Below, one piece after another: positions 1 through 5,961 of a stretch of 11,106 nucleotides of DNA. The translations under genes were made by a program, and so were the position numbers. Origin of the DNA: Actinomycetes bacterium (GTDB lineage Bacteria > Actinomycetota > Actinomycetes > Mycobacteriales > Mycobacteriaceae). Position 1 is the first letter of the stretch; every line of letters begins with the position of its first letter. Where the stretch lies: assembly GCA_022600695.1 (NCBI GenBank), contig JAHZJY010000036.1, positions 1-11,106 of the forward strand. Reading direction: 5' to 3'. Below the pieces are notes generated by a model. It was given only the letters and a program-made list of their open reading frames with translations, was not told where the DNA came from and searched no databases.

Positions 1-16
1 AAAAATTTACATAAAG
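1..16 (+). other. 3' part of the 23S-5S rRNA intergenic spacer
   Basis: An A/T-rich stretch lies immediately before the 5S rRNA. By position it should be the end of the transcribed spacer between the 23S and 5S genes of an rRNA operon. Neither 16S nor 23S sequence is inside the window, so this is inferred from the usual 16S-23S-5S order. It is removed during rRNA processing. Confidence 0.6.
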
Positions 17-132
17 TTACGGCGGCCATAGCGGCAGGGAAACGCCCGGACCCATCCCGAACCCGGAAGCTAAGCCAGCCAGCGCCGATGATACTACCCA
101 ACCCGGGTGGAAAAGTAGGACACCGCCGAACA
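17..132 (+). rRNA. rrf: 5S ribosomal RNA, complete
   Basis: This is the 5S rRNA of the large ribosomal subunit, about 116 nt, the usual actinobacterial length. The two ends pair to form helix I (TTACGGCGG near 17-25 with CCGCCGAAC near 123-131). The conserved central part is present, including CCGAACCCGGAAG (about 57-69) and the 3' segment GGAAAAGTAGGAC (109-121). It closely resembles mycobacterial and nocardial 5S as I remember them. The exact ends are estimated from helix I and could be off by one to three bases. A terminator follows directly, so this is the last gene of an rRNA operon whose 16S and 23S genes must lie to the left of the window. Confidence 0.95.
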
Positions 133-140
133 CACATTAA

Positions 141-181
141 GGAACACCCCCCGAGTAATCGGGGGGTGTTCCGCTTTCTTT
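141..181 (+). terminator. Intrinsic terminator of the rRNA operon
   Basis: A perfect 14-bp inverted repeat runs from 141-154 (GGAACACCCCCCGA) to 159-172, closed by the tetraloop GTAA, which fits the stable GNRA class. A T-rich tail (CTTTCTTT, 174-181) follows. It begins about nine bases after the 5S 3' end. The reverse strand lacks a T-run after the stem, so it is best read as one-directional, ending rRNA transcription and insulating the gene to the right. Confidence 0.88.
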
Positions 182-230
182 GGAGGAATTTCGCCGCGGG
201 AATCGCCGCAAGATATGCCAAAAATCCGAA

Positions 231-260
231 TTGTCCGTAGATCGTTGGTGCCCGTATCCT
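231..260 (+). promoter_or_regulatory. Candidate promoter for the TPR-like gene, possibly giving a leaderless mRNA
   Basis: TTGTCC (231-236) and TATCCT (255-260) are 18 bases apart and resemble -35 and -10 elements; the second fits the TANNNT form common in mycobacteria. Transcription should start near 267-269, at or just before the ATG at 269. There is no Shine-Dalgarno sequence before that ATG, which fits a leaderless mRNA, a common class in mycobacteria. This is sequence pattern only. Confidence 0.45.
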
Positions 261-268
261 TAACCCAA

Positions 269-1105
269 ATGGCCGACGACAAAAATGCGGAGAAGAAGAG
301 CCCGCGGACCGTGCGCCGAGCTACCGAGCCGGGCCGGGCGGTTACGGGTAGGCCGCGCGCATCGGCGCCGCGGCGCTCCGGCCCGGACCGTGCGCGCCGC
401 GCACAGCCCCAACAGCCCGCCGGCTCTGAGCGGAACCAGCAGGCGCGCGGACCGGTCATCCCGGCAGCCGTCGAGGCTAAACAACTCGCCCCCGACGTCC
501 GCGCGGAATTGTCCACGCTGGACAAGTCCACTGCCGACACCGTGGCCCGGCATCTCGTCGCGGCCGGTGAACTGCTCGACGTAGACCCCGAAGCGGCGCT
601 CGCGCATGCTCAGGCCGCTCGCGGCCGGTCCGGCCGGATTGCCGCGATTCGGGAAGCGGTTGGCATCGCCGCCTACCACTGCGGGGACTGGGCGCAGGCA
701 CTTTCGGAGTTCCGGGCCGCGCGAAGGATGGGTTCCAAGTCCGCACTCCTGCCGCTGATCGCCGATTGTGAGCGCGGCGTCGGCCGGCCGGAGCGTGCCG
801 TCGAGCTGGCGCGCAGCCCGGAAGCGGCCCAGCTCACCGGGGATGACGCCGACGAGATGCGGATCGTCGCCGCTGGTGCGCGTGCCGACCTCGGTCACCT
901 GGACCAGGCGTTGGCCGTACTGTCGTCTCCGGCGCCGGATCCGTCGCGCACCGGCTCGACCGCCGCCCGGCTGTTCTACGCCTACGCTGAAACGCTGCTG
1001 GGGCTTGGTCGGCCCGCGGACGCGCAGAAATGGTTCCTGCACTCGGCAGCCGCCGATATCGACGGGGTCACCGACGCCGAGGACCGAATCGACGAGCTGT
1101 CCTGA
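269..1105 (+). CDS. TPR-like repeat protein with a basic disordered N-terminus (Rv1691-type)
   Basis: A 278-residue conserved protein of unknown molecular function. Residues 1 to about 65 are rich in Arg, Pro, Ala and Gln and look disordered and strongly basic. The rest is helical, with tetratricopeptide-like segments: around 124-150 (pattern AAYHCGDWAQALSEFRAA) and near the C-terminus (YAYAETLLGLGRPADAQKWF). TPRs are protein-binding scaffolds; no catalytic motif, signal peptide or membrane segment is visible. The ATG at 269 is chosen because a promoter-like sequence ends just before it. An in-frame ATG at 215 would add 18 residues, but it lies upstream of the predicted transcription start and has no close ribosome binding site. 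By position and type it matches M. tuberculosis Rv1691. It ends one base before the next gene, so the two are probably co-transcribed. The partner is unknown. Confidence 0.85.
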   Translation: MADDKNAEKKSPRTVRRATEPGRAVTGRPRASAPRRSGPDRARRAQPQQPAGSERNQQARGPVIPAAVEAKQLAPDVRAELSTLDKSTADTVARHLVAAGELLDVDPEAALAHAQAARGRSGRIAAIREAVGIAAYHCGDWAQALSEFRAARRMGSKSALLPLIADCERGVGRPERAVELARSPEAAQLTGDDADEMRIVAAGARADLGHLDQALAVLSSPAPDPSRTGSTAARLFYAYAETLLGLGRPADAQKWFLHSAAADIDGVTDAEDRIDELS

Positions 1106-1106
1106 G

Positions 1107-2132
1107 ATGGAATCGCTTGCGCAGCAGCATGACTGCCTGCTGTTGGACCTGGATGGGACGGTATTCCGAGGTCACGCACCGATCACCGGAGCGGTGGAGA
1201 CGCTGCAGGCGGTGGAGGGCCGCGCGCTTTTCGTGACCAACAATGCCTCCCGTTCGGCCGGCGAGGTTGCCGACCACCTGCGCGAACTGGGCTTCACCGC
1301 TGATGTCGATGATGTCGTGACCAGCGCCCAGAGTGCGGCACGGCTTCTGGCCCAACGACTTCCGGCGGGTTCAAAGGTACTCGTCCTCGGAACGGAATCG
1401 CTGGCCGCCGAGGTCAGCGCGGTCGGACTGCAGCCGGTACGGATGTTCGCCGACGGGCCCACCGCAGTGGTCCAGGGTCTGTCGATGACCATCGCCTGGC
1501 CCGATTTCGCGGAGGCGGCCCTGGCCGTTGGGGCCGGCGCTCTGTGGGTGACCACCAATCTGGACCCGACCTTGCCCACCGAGCGTGGGCTGGTGCCCGG
1601 TAACGGCTCCATGGTCGCGGTGTTGCGGACCGCCACCGGCGCCGAACCCCTGGTCGCCGGTAAACCGGCGCCCGGCATGATGATCGACGCGCTCGAGCGG
1701 GGTCGTTACCGTCTTCCGCTGGTCGTGGGCGACCGACTCGATACCGATATCGCCGGTGCCAATGCCGCCGGCCTGCCCAGTCTGATGGTGCTCAGCGGGG
1801 TCAGCACGGCCCGCGACGCGGTGTACGCCGATGCGGTCCATCGGCCGACCTACGTCGGCACCGATCTGCGGGCCCTGCTCGACGGTGCGGCAAATCTGGC
1901 GGTGGCGGCCCACCCGGCCTGGAGAGCCGAGGTAGGCGTCGACGGCGTCATCGTCACCGCGACCGGCAGTCACCCGGGCGCGGACGGGCTGTCGATCGTG
2001 CGCGCCGCGGCCCGGGCCGTCTGGGACCGGGCCGGCGATGGCCCACCGGGGCCGGTGCGTGCCGGGGATGACACAGCCCGGGCGGCGCTGCGGCGCTGGT
2101 CATTGCTCGACGAACCCGATCCGCTAGCGTGA
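1107..2132 (+). CDS. HAD-family phosphatase, probable glycerol-3-phosphate phosphatase (Rv1692-type)
   Basis: A 341-residue cytoplasmic HAD hydrolase of the NagD-like (IIA) type. Motif I is DLDGT (14-18), with D14 the expected nucleophile and D16 the acid/base. Motif II is VTNN (43-46), motif III GKPAPG with K186, and motif IV GDRLDTD with the Mg-binding aspartates D209 and D213. The cap module lies between motifs II and III. About 80 residues follow the core (260-341), beyond a minimal NagD-like protein. It aligns from the first residues with M. tuberculosis Rv1692, reported as a glycerol-3-phosphate phosphatase that recycles glycerophospholipid headgroups; substrate is assigned by that orthology. 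ATG 1107 starts one base after the previous stop with no Shine-Dalgarno, so translational coupling is likely. Its stop overlaps the GTG of the next gene by four bases. Confidence 0.93.
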   Translation: MESLAQQHDCLLLDLDGTVFRGHAPITGAVETLQAVEGRALFVTNNASRSAGEVADHLRELGFTADVDDVVTSAQSAARLLAQRLPAGSKVLVLGTESLAAEVSAVGLQPVRMFADGPTAVVQGLSMTIAWPDFAEAALAVGAGALWVTTNLDPTLPTERGLVPGNGSMVAVLRTATGAEPLVAGKPAPGMMIDALERGRYRLPLVVGDRLDTDIAGANAAGLPSLMVLSGVSTARDAVYADAVHRPTYVGTDLRALLDGAANLAVAAHPAWRAEVGVDGVIVTATGSHPGADGLSIVRAAARAVWDRAGDGPPGPVRAGDDTARAALRRWSLLDEPDPLA

Positions 2133-2332
2133 ACGGCGATATGGCCACCGATCCGCAGACCATCCTCGCCCGGGTTGACGACATCCTGGCTGATCTTTCC
2201 CGGCCGGACCCGGAGCGGACCGGGGTCGACGGTGCCGACCCCGACCAGGTCGATCTCGATACCGTGGGCCAGCGCCTCGAAGCGGCGCACCAGGTCCTGG
2301 TCGAGGCCTTGGAATCGGTCGAGAAGGGCTGA
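2129..2332 (+). CDS. Small acidic helical protein of unknown function (Rv1693 position)
   Basis: A 67-residue protein I cannot assign to a function. It is acidic, has no Cys, Trp or Phe, and shows two likely amphipathic helices: about 10-24 (QTILARVDDILADLS) and about 44-66 (LDTVGQRLEAAHQVLVEALE), joined by a loop rich in Asp, Pro and Gly. No signal peptide or membrane segment is present. The GTG start overlaps the phosphatase stop codon (GTGA), a classic coupling arrangement; an internal ATG at 2141 would give 63 residues and cannot be excluded. M. tuberculosis has a similarly small gene, Rv1693, at this place, which argues that it is real. It ends seven bases before tlyA. Helical packing suggests a dimer or a protein-binding role, which is inference. 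Confidence 0.75.
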   Translation: MNGDMATDPQTILARVDDILADLSRPDPERTGVDGADPDQVDLDTVGQRLEAAHQVLVEALESVEKG

Positions 2333-2339
2333 GCTGCGC

Positions 2340-3146
2340 ATGACGCGGCGTGCCAGGGTTGACGCGGAACTGGTCCGGCGTGGGCTGGCCCGATCCCGAC
2401 AGCAGGCGGCCGAACTCATCGGCGCGGGGCGCGTCAGCATCGACGGTATGCCGGCTGCCAAACCGGCGACTGCCGTCTCCATGACCGCCCGGCTCACCGT
2501 CGGAGGTGCCGAGAAAAACTGGGTCTCCCGCGGGGCGCACAAGCTCGTCGGCGCCCTGGATGTCTTCACAATCGATCTTCGGGATCGCCGGTGCCTGGAT
2601 GCCGGCGCGTCGACCGGGGGCTTCACCGAGGTACTGCTCGACCGCGGTGCGGCCGAGGTGGTGGCTGTCGACGTGGGTTACGGTCAGCTCGCCTGGTCGC
2701 TGCGCTCGGACGACCGGGTGCGCGTCCTGGAGCGCACGAACGTACGCGATCTGACGCCCGACGTGACCGGCGGTCCTGCCGATATGGTCGTCGCGGATTT
2801 GTCGTTCATCTCCCTGGCTACGGTGCTCCCTGCGCTGATCGCCTGCGCCGCCCCGGGCGGGGATATCGTTCCGATGGTGAAGCCGCAGTTCGAGGTGGGT
2901 AGAGAGAAGGTCGGCGCCCGCGGGGTGGTCTCCGATCCGCAGGTACGCGCCGACGCCGTGCTCGCAGTCGCCGCCCGGTCGGCGGAACTGGGCTGGCCTG
3001 CTGTCGCGGTCACCGCGAGTCCGTTGCCCGGGCCGGCCGGCAATGTCGAGTATTTCCTGCGGTTGCGCGCCCGGGCTGACAGCGCACTGGCAGGTGACGT
3101 GCTCTCGGACGCGGTCCGACGCGCCGTCGCGGAGGGGCCACGGTAG
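2340..3146 (+). CDS. tlyA: TlyA, 16S/23S rRNA (cytidine-2'-O)-methyltransferase
   Basis: A 268-residue protein, the same length as M. tuberculosis TlyA and very similar throughout. TlyA uses S-adenosylmethionine to methylate the 2'-O of C1409 in 16S and C1920 in 23S rRNA (E. coli numbering); its loss gives capreomycin and viomycin resistance. Residues 1-58 form an S4-like RNA-binding domain ([18 protein letters not shown]). The Rossmann methyltransferase domain follows, with SAM motif DAGASTGGF (87-95). A K-D-K-E set, as in RrmJ-like 2'-O-methyltransferases, can be placed at K68, D153, K181 and E237. The interdomain linker reads KNWV (59-62) where I recall RAWV in M. tuberculosis. The ATG at 2340 is chosen because the protein then begins exactly like the family; the longer open frame upstream overlaps the small gene and is not conserved. 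It sits two bases before nadK, matching the known tlyA-ppnK-recN order. Confidence 0.96.
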   Translation: MTRRARVDAELVRRGLARSRQQAAELIGAGRVSIDGMPAAKPATAVSMTARLTVGGAEKNWVSRGAHKLVGALDVFTIDLRDRRCLDAGASTGGFTEVLLDRGAAEVVAVDVGYGQLAWSLRSDDRVRVLERTNVRDLTPDVTGGPADMVVADLSFISLATVLPALIACAAPGGDIVPMVKPQFEVGREKVGARGVVSDPQVRADAVLAVAARSAELGWPAVAVTASPLPGPAGNVEYFLRLRARADSALAGDVLSDAVRRAVAEGPR

Positions 3147-3148
3147 CG

Positions 3149-4084
3149 ATGGAGACCACGGACACGGCGCCCAGAACAATCCTGTTGGTCGTTCACCCGG
3201 GCCGCGACGAGGCGAACGAGACCGCTCGCCGCGTGGGTGTGGCGTTGGGCGAGAACGGTATTCGGCTTCGGCTCTTGTCCCGGGAGGCCGTCGACCGCGG
3301 TACCCTGCACCTCGATCCGGCTGAGCTGCACGCCACCGGGGCGGAGATCGAGGTGGTCGACGGCGATGCGGCTGCCGCCGACGGCTGTGAACTGGTTCTG
3401 GTCCTGGGTGGGGACGGCACCTTCCTGCGGGCCGCTGAACTGGCCCGCAACGCCGAGATTCCGGTGCTCGGCGTCAACCTCGGCAGGATCGGGTTTCTGG
3501 CGGAGGCCGAGGCGGATGCCATCGATAAGGTCCTCGAGCATGTGATCGACCGCGACTATCGGGTCGAACACCGGATGGCGCTCGATGTGGTGGTAAGCGC
3601 CGACGGCGAGGTGCTCTCCCGGGGGTGGGCGCTCAACGACGCAAGCCTGGAGAAGGATATTCACCAGGGCGTGCTGGGGGTCATGGTCACTGTCGACGGC
3701 CGACCGGTTTCGGCCTTCGGCTGCGACGGGGTACTGGTGTCGAGTCCCACCGGTTCGACCGCATATGCGTTCTCCGCGGGTGGGCCGGTGGTATGGCCCG
3801 ACCTCGAGGCGATCATCGTGGTGCCCAACAATGCGCATGCGTTGTTCGCCCGGCCGATGGTCACCAATCCCAATGCGGTGATCACGGTGGATGTCGACCC
3901 CGACAACCCCGACGCGGTGGTGCTCTGTGACGGACGGCGCGAAATGGTGGTGCCGGCCGGCGGACGGCTCCAGGTGACGAAGTGCCACGCCCCGCTCAAG
4001 TGGGTGCGGTTGGACAGCGCGCCCTTCACCGATCGACTGGTGCACAAGTTCCAGCTGCCGGTGACCAGCTGGCGTGAGCGCTAG
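3149..4084 (+). CDS. nadK: NAD kinase (ATP/polyphosphate-dependent)
   Basis: A 311-residue cytoplasmic enzyme (also called ppnK) that phosphorylates NAD to NADP; the M. tuberculosis enzyme, about 307 residues, can use polyphosphate as well as ATP. The hallmark GGDGTFLR is at 87-94, with D89 the expected catalytic aspartate. Further family motifs are [10 protein letters not shown] (110-119), NDASLEK (163-169), the glycine-rich [16 protein letters not shown] (198-213) and [12 protein letters not shown] (225-236). No transit peptide or membrane segment is seen. The ATG at 3149 has a strong Shine-Dalgarno, GGAGGGG at 3131-3137, eleven bases upstream and inside the end of tlyA. The TAG stop is followed without any gap by the ATG of recN. 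Confidence 0.96.
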   Translation: METTDTAPRTILLVVHPGRDEANETARRVGVALGENGIRLRLLSREAVDRGTLHLDPAELHATGAEIEVVDGDAAAADGCELVLVLGGDGTFLRAAELARNAEIPVLGVNLGRIGFLAEAEADAIDKVLEHVIDRDYRVEHRMALDVVVSADGEVLSRGWALNDASLEKDIHQGVLGVMVTVDGRPVSAFGCDGVLVSSPTGSTAYAFSAGGPVVWPDLEAIIVVPNNAHALFARPMVTNPNAVITVDVDPDNPDAVVLCDGRREMVVPAGGRLQVTKCHAPLKWVRLDSAPFTDRLVHKFQLPVTSWRER

Positions 4085-5854
4085 ATGCTCGCCGAAATCC
4101 GGATCGAGTCCCTGGGCGCGATAGTCTCCGCCACCGCGGAGTTCGACCGCGGGTTGACTGTGCTCACCGGGGAGACCGGAACCGGCAAGACCATGGTGGT
4201 GACCGGGTTACATCTGCTCGGCGGTGCGCGTGCCGATGCGACCAGGGTGCGGTCCGGATCCGGCCGCGCCGTGGTGGAAGGGCGGTTCACTACCGGAGAT
4301 CTTGATGCGTACACCGCTACCAGGATCGAGGAGATTCTCGACTCCTGTGCGGCCGACCGCGATGACGACGGCTCCATCATCGCGCTGCGCTCGGTCAACC
4401 GCGAGGGCCCCTCCCGGGCTTACCTCGGCGGACGTGGCGTACCGGCCAAGACGCTGACCACGTTCACCACCGGCCTGCTGACACTGCATGGCCAGAACGA
4501 TCAGTTGCGGCTCATGCGACCGGACGAGCAACGTGGGGCACTCGACCGCTTCGCCGGCGCGGCCGAGCGGCTGGAGCGCTACCGGAAGCTGCGGGATGCC
4601 TGGCTGGTCGCTCGACGTGACTTGGGGGACCGGTCCGACCGTGCGCGCGAGTTGGCCCAGGAAGCCGATCGACTCAAGTTCGCCCTCGCCGAGATCGAGC
4701 AGGCGGATCCGGCACCCGGGGAGGACGAGACGCTGGTGGACGAGATCCGGAAGCTTTCCGAACTGGACGCCGTGCGGGAGGCCGCAGCGGGGGCACGTAT
4801 CGCGTTGTCCGGAACCGATGATGTCTCCGCCGATATCGACAACCGCTCCGCCACCCAGGATTTGGGCCGCGCGGCCGCCCAGTTGGAATCCATCGGCGAC
4901 GTCACGCTGGCTGCCCTGGGACGCCAGATCACCGAGGTGCTCAACGTCGTCGGCGACGTGGCCGGCGAGCTGGGAGAGTTCCTTGCCGGGCTGCCGGCCG
5001 ACGCCCGCGGGCTGGAGAGCCGGCTGGCCCGCCAGGCCGAACTGCGCAGCCTGACCCGCAAATACGCGGCCGATGTCGACGGGGTCCTGCGGTGGGCCGC
5101 CGACGCCCGGCGGCGGCTGGCACAGCTCGACGTCTCGGAGGAGACGTTGACCGGGCTGTCTCGGCGGGTCGACGAACTTTCCGGGCAGGTCGCCGCCGCC
5201 GCGGTCGAGTTATCCGAATTGCGGACCGCTGCGGCTGCCGGCCTGGCCGATGCGGTCACCGCCGAGCTGTCCGGCCTGGCGATGACCGACGCCGACTTCA
5301 CCGTCACCGTCGCCACGACGACCGCGCGCGATGAGGACAGCGCCCCTATCCGTCTCCCATCAGGTGTGCTGGCCCACGCCGGATCGGAGGGGATCGACCT
5401 TGTCGAGTTCGGGTTCACCGCACACCGCGGCAGCCGGGATGCCGACTCGGTGCTGCCGCTGAACCGTAGCGCCTCGGGAGGAGAGTTGTCCCGGGTCATG
5501 CTCGCGCTGGAGGTGGTGCTGTCCGCCTCGACCGGGGGCACCACCATGGTGTTCGACGAAATCGACGCTGGAGTCGGCGGCCGGGCCGCGGTCCAGATCG
5601 GCCGCCGGCTGGCCCGGTTGGCCGGTAGCCATCAGGTCATCGTCGTCACGCACCTGCCGCAGGTGGCCGCCTACGCCGACACCCATTTGGTGGTGGACAG
5701 CACCGGGCCGGCAAGCGAGGTACGCCGACTCGATGACGACGAGCGGGTAGCCGAACTGGCCCGGATGCTGGCCGGGCTGGGGGAGTCCGACACCGCCCGG
5801 GCGCACGCGCGCGAACTTCTCACCGGCGCACGGGCCGAGCGGAAATCGCTCTGA
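4085..5854 (+). CDS. recN: RecN, SMC-like DNA double-strand-break repair ATPase
   Basis: A 589-residue SMC-like ATPase that acts in the cytoplasm on broken chromosomes, helping hold DNA ends for recombination with RecA. The N-terminal half-head has Walker A GETGTGKT (29-36) and a Q-loop in LTLHGQNDQLR (132-142). Two helical arms follow, about 150-210 and about 310-400, shorter than in true SMC proteins, as expected for RecN. The C-terminal half-head has the ABC signature NRSASGGELS (460-469) and Walker B MVFDEIDAGVGG (488-499) with catalytic E492. Length matches M. tuberculosis RecN (about 587). The ATG directly abuts the nadK stop with no intergenic base, so translation is probably coupled. 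I see no mycobacterial-style SOS box before it, and it shares the tlyA-nadK transcript. It is the last gene of the first block. Confidence 0.95.
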   Translation: MLAEIRIESLGAIVSATAEFDRGLTVLTGETGTGKTMVVTGLHLLGGARADATRVRSGSGRAVVEGRFTTGDLDAYTATRIEEILDSCAADRDDDGSIIALRSVNREGPSRAYLGGRGVPAKTLTTFTTGLLTLHGQNDQLRLMRPDEQRGALDRFAGAAERLERYRKLRDAWLVARRDLGDRSDRARELAQEADRLKFALAEIEQADPAPGEDETLVDEIRKLSELDAVREAAAGARIALSGTDDVSADIDNRSATQDLGRAAAQLESIGDVTLAALGRQITEVLNVVGDVAGELGEFLAGLPADARGLESRLARQAELRSLTRKYAADVDGVLRWAADARRRLAQLDVSEETLTGLSRRVDELSGQVAAAAVELSELRTAAAAGLADAVTAELSGLAMTDADFTVTVATTTARDEDSAPIRLPSGVLAHAGSEGIDLVEFGFTAHRGSRDADSVLPLNRSASGGELSRVMLALEVVLSASTGGTTMVFDEIDAGVGGRAAVQIGRRLARLAGSHQVIVVTHLPQVAAYADTHLVVDSTGPASEVRRLDDDERVAELARMLAGLGESDTARAHARELLTGARAERKSL

Positions 5855-5905
5855 GGGCCGTGCCGCCCGCCTGGTGCTGGTGTAAAGAATTGTGACGTAT
5901 GGGGC

Positions 5906-5911
5906 TATTGT
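5906..5911 (+). promoter_or_regulatory. Possible -10 element upstream of steA
   Basis: The 107-base gap between recN and steA is the first real break in the block and is more A/T-rich than the genes around it. TATTGT at 5906-5911 fits TANNNT; seventeen bases upstream, TAAAGA (5883-5888) is only a weak -35 match. Transcription would start near 5918, leaving a leader of about 44 bases. No terminator with a T-run is visible after recN, so read-through from the upstream operon may also supply steA. Confidence 0.35.
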
Positions 5912-5961
5912 TACGGCGCGCCTACCGGCGGTTGCTCTAATGCCCAGACAGAATCTCGGAC

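Noticed and set aside
215..268. ATG 215 as the start of the TPR-like gene
   Set aside because: It lies before the predicted transcription start. The nearest purine-rich site (GGAGG, 182-186) is about 28 bases away, and the promoter-like hexamers fall inside the extra codons.
768..1106. Upstream extension of the phosphatase frame
   Set aside because: It overlaps the TPR-like gene in another frame and is Arg/Pro-rich. ATG 1107 gives the conserved family N-terminus.
2175..2339. Upstream extension of the tlyA frame
   Set aside because: It overlaps the small gene and is not TlyA-like. ATG 2340 yields exactly the 268-residue family length.
2124..4045. Two long - strand frames (2124-3179 and 2684-4045) opposite tlyA and nadK
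   Set aside because: They overlap each other and two clear + strand enzymes, and their translations are low-complexity Arg/Gly/His-rich sequence.
5936..5941. TCTAAT as an alternative -10 for steA
   Set aside because: The best partner -35 (TTACGG, 5911-5916) is 19 bases away and weak. TATTGT at 5906-5911 fits the mycobacterial form better, though neither is strong.
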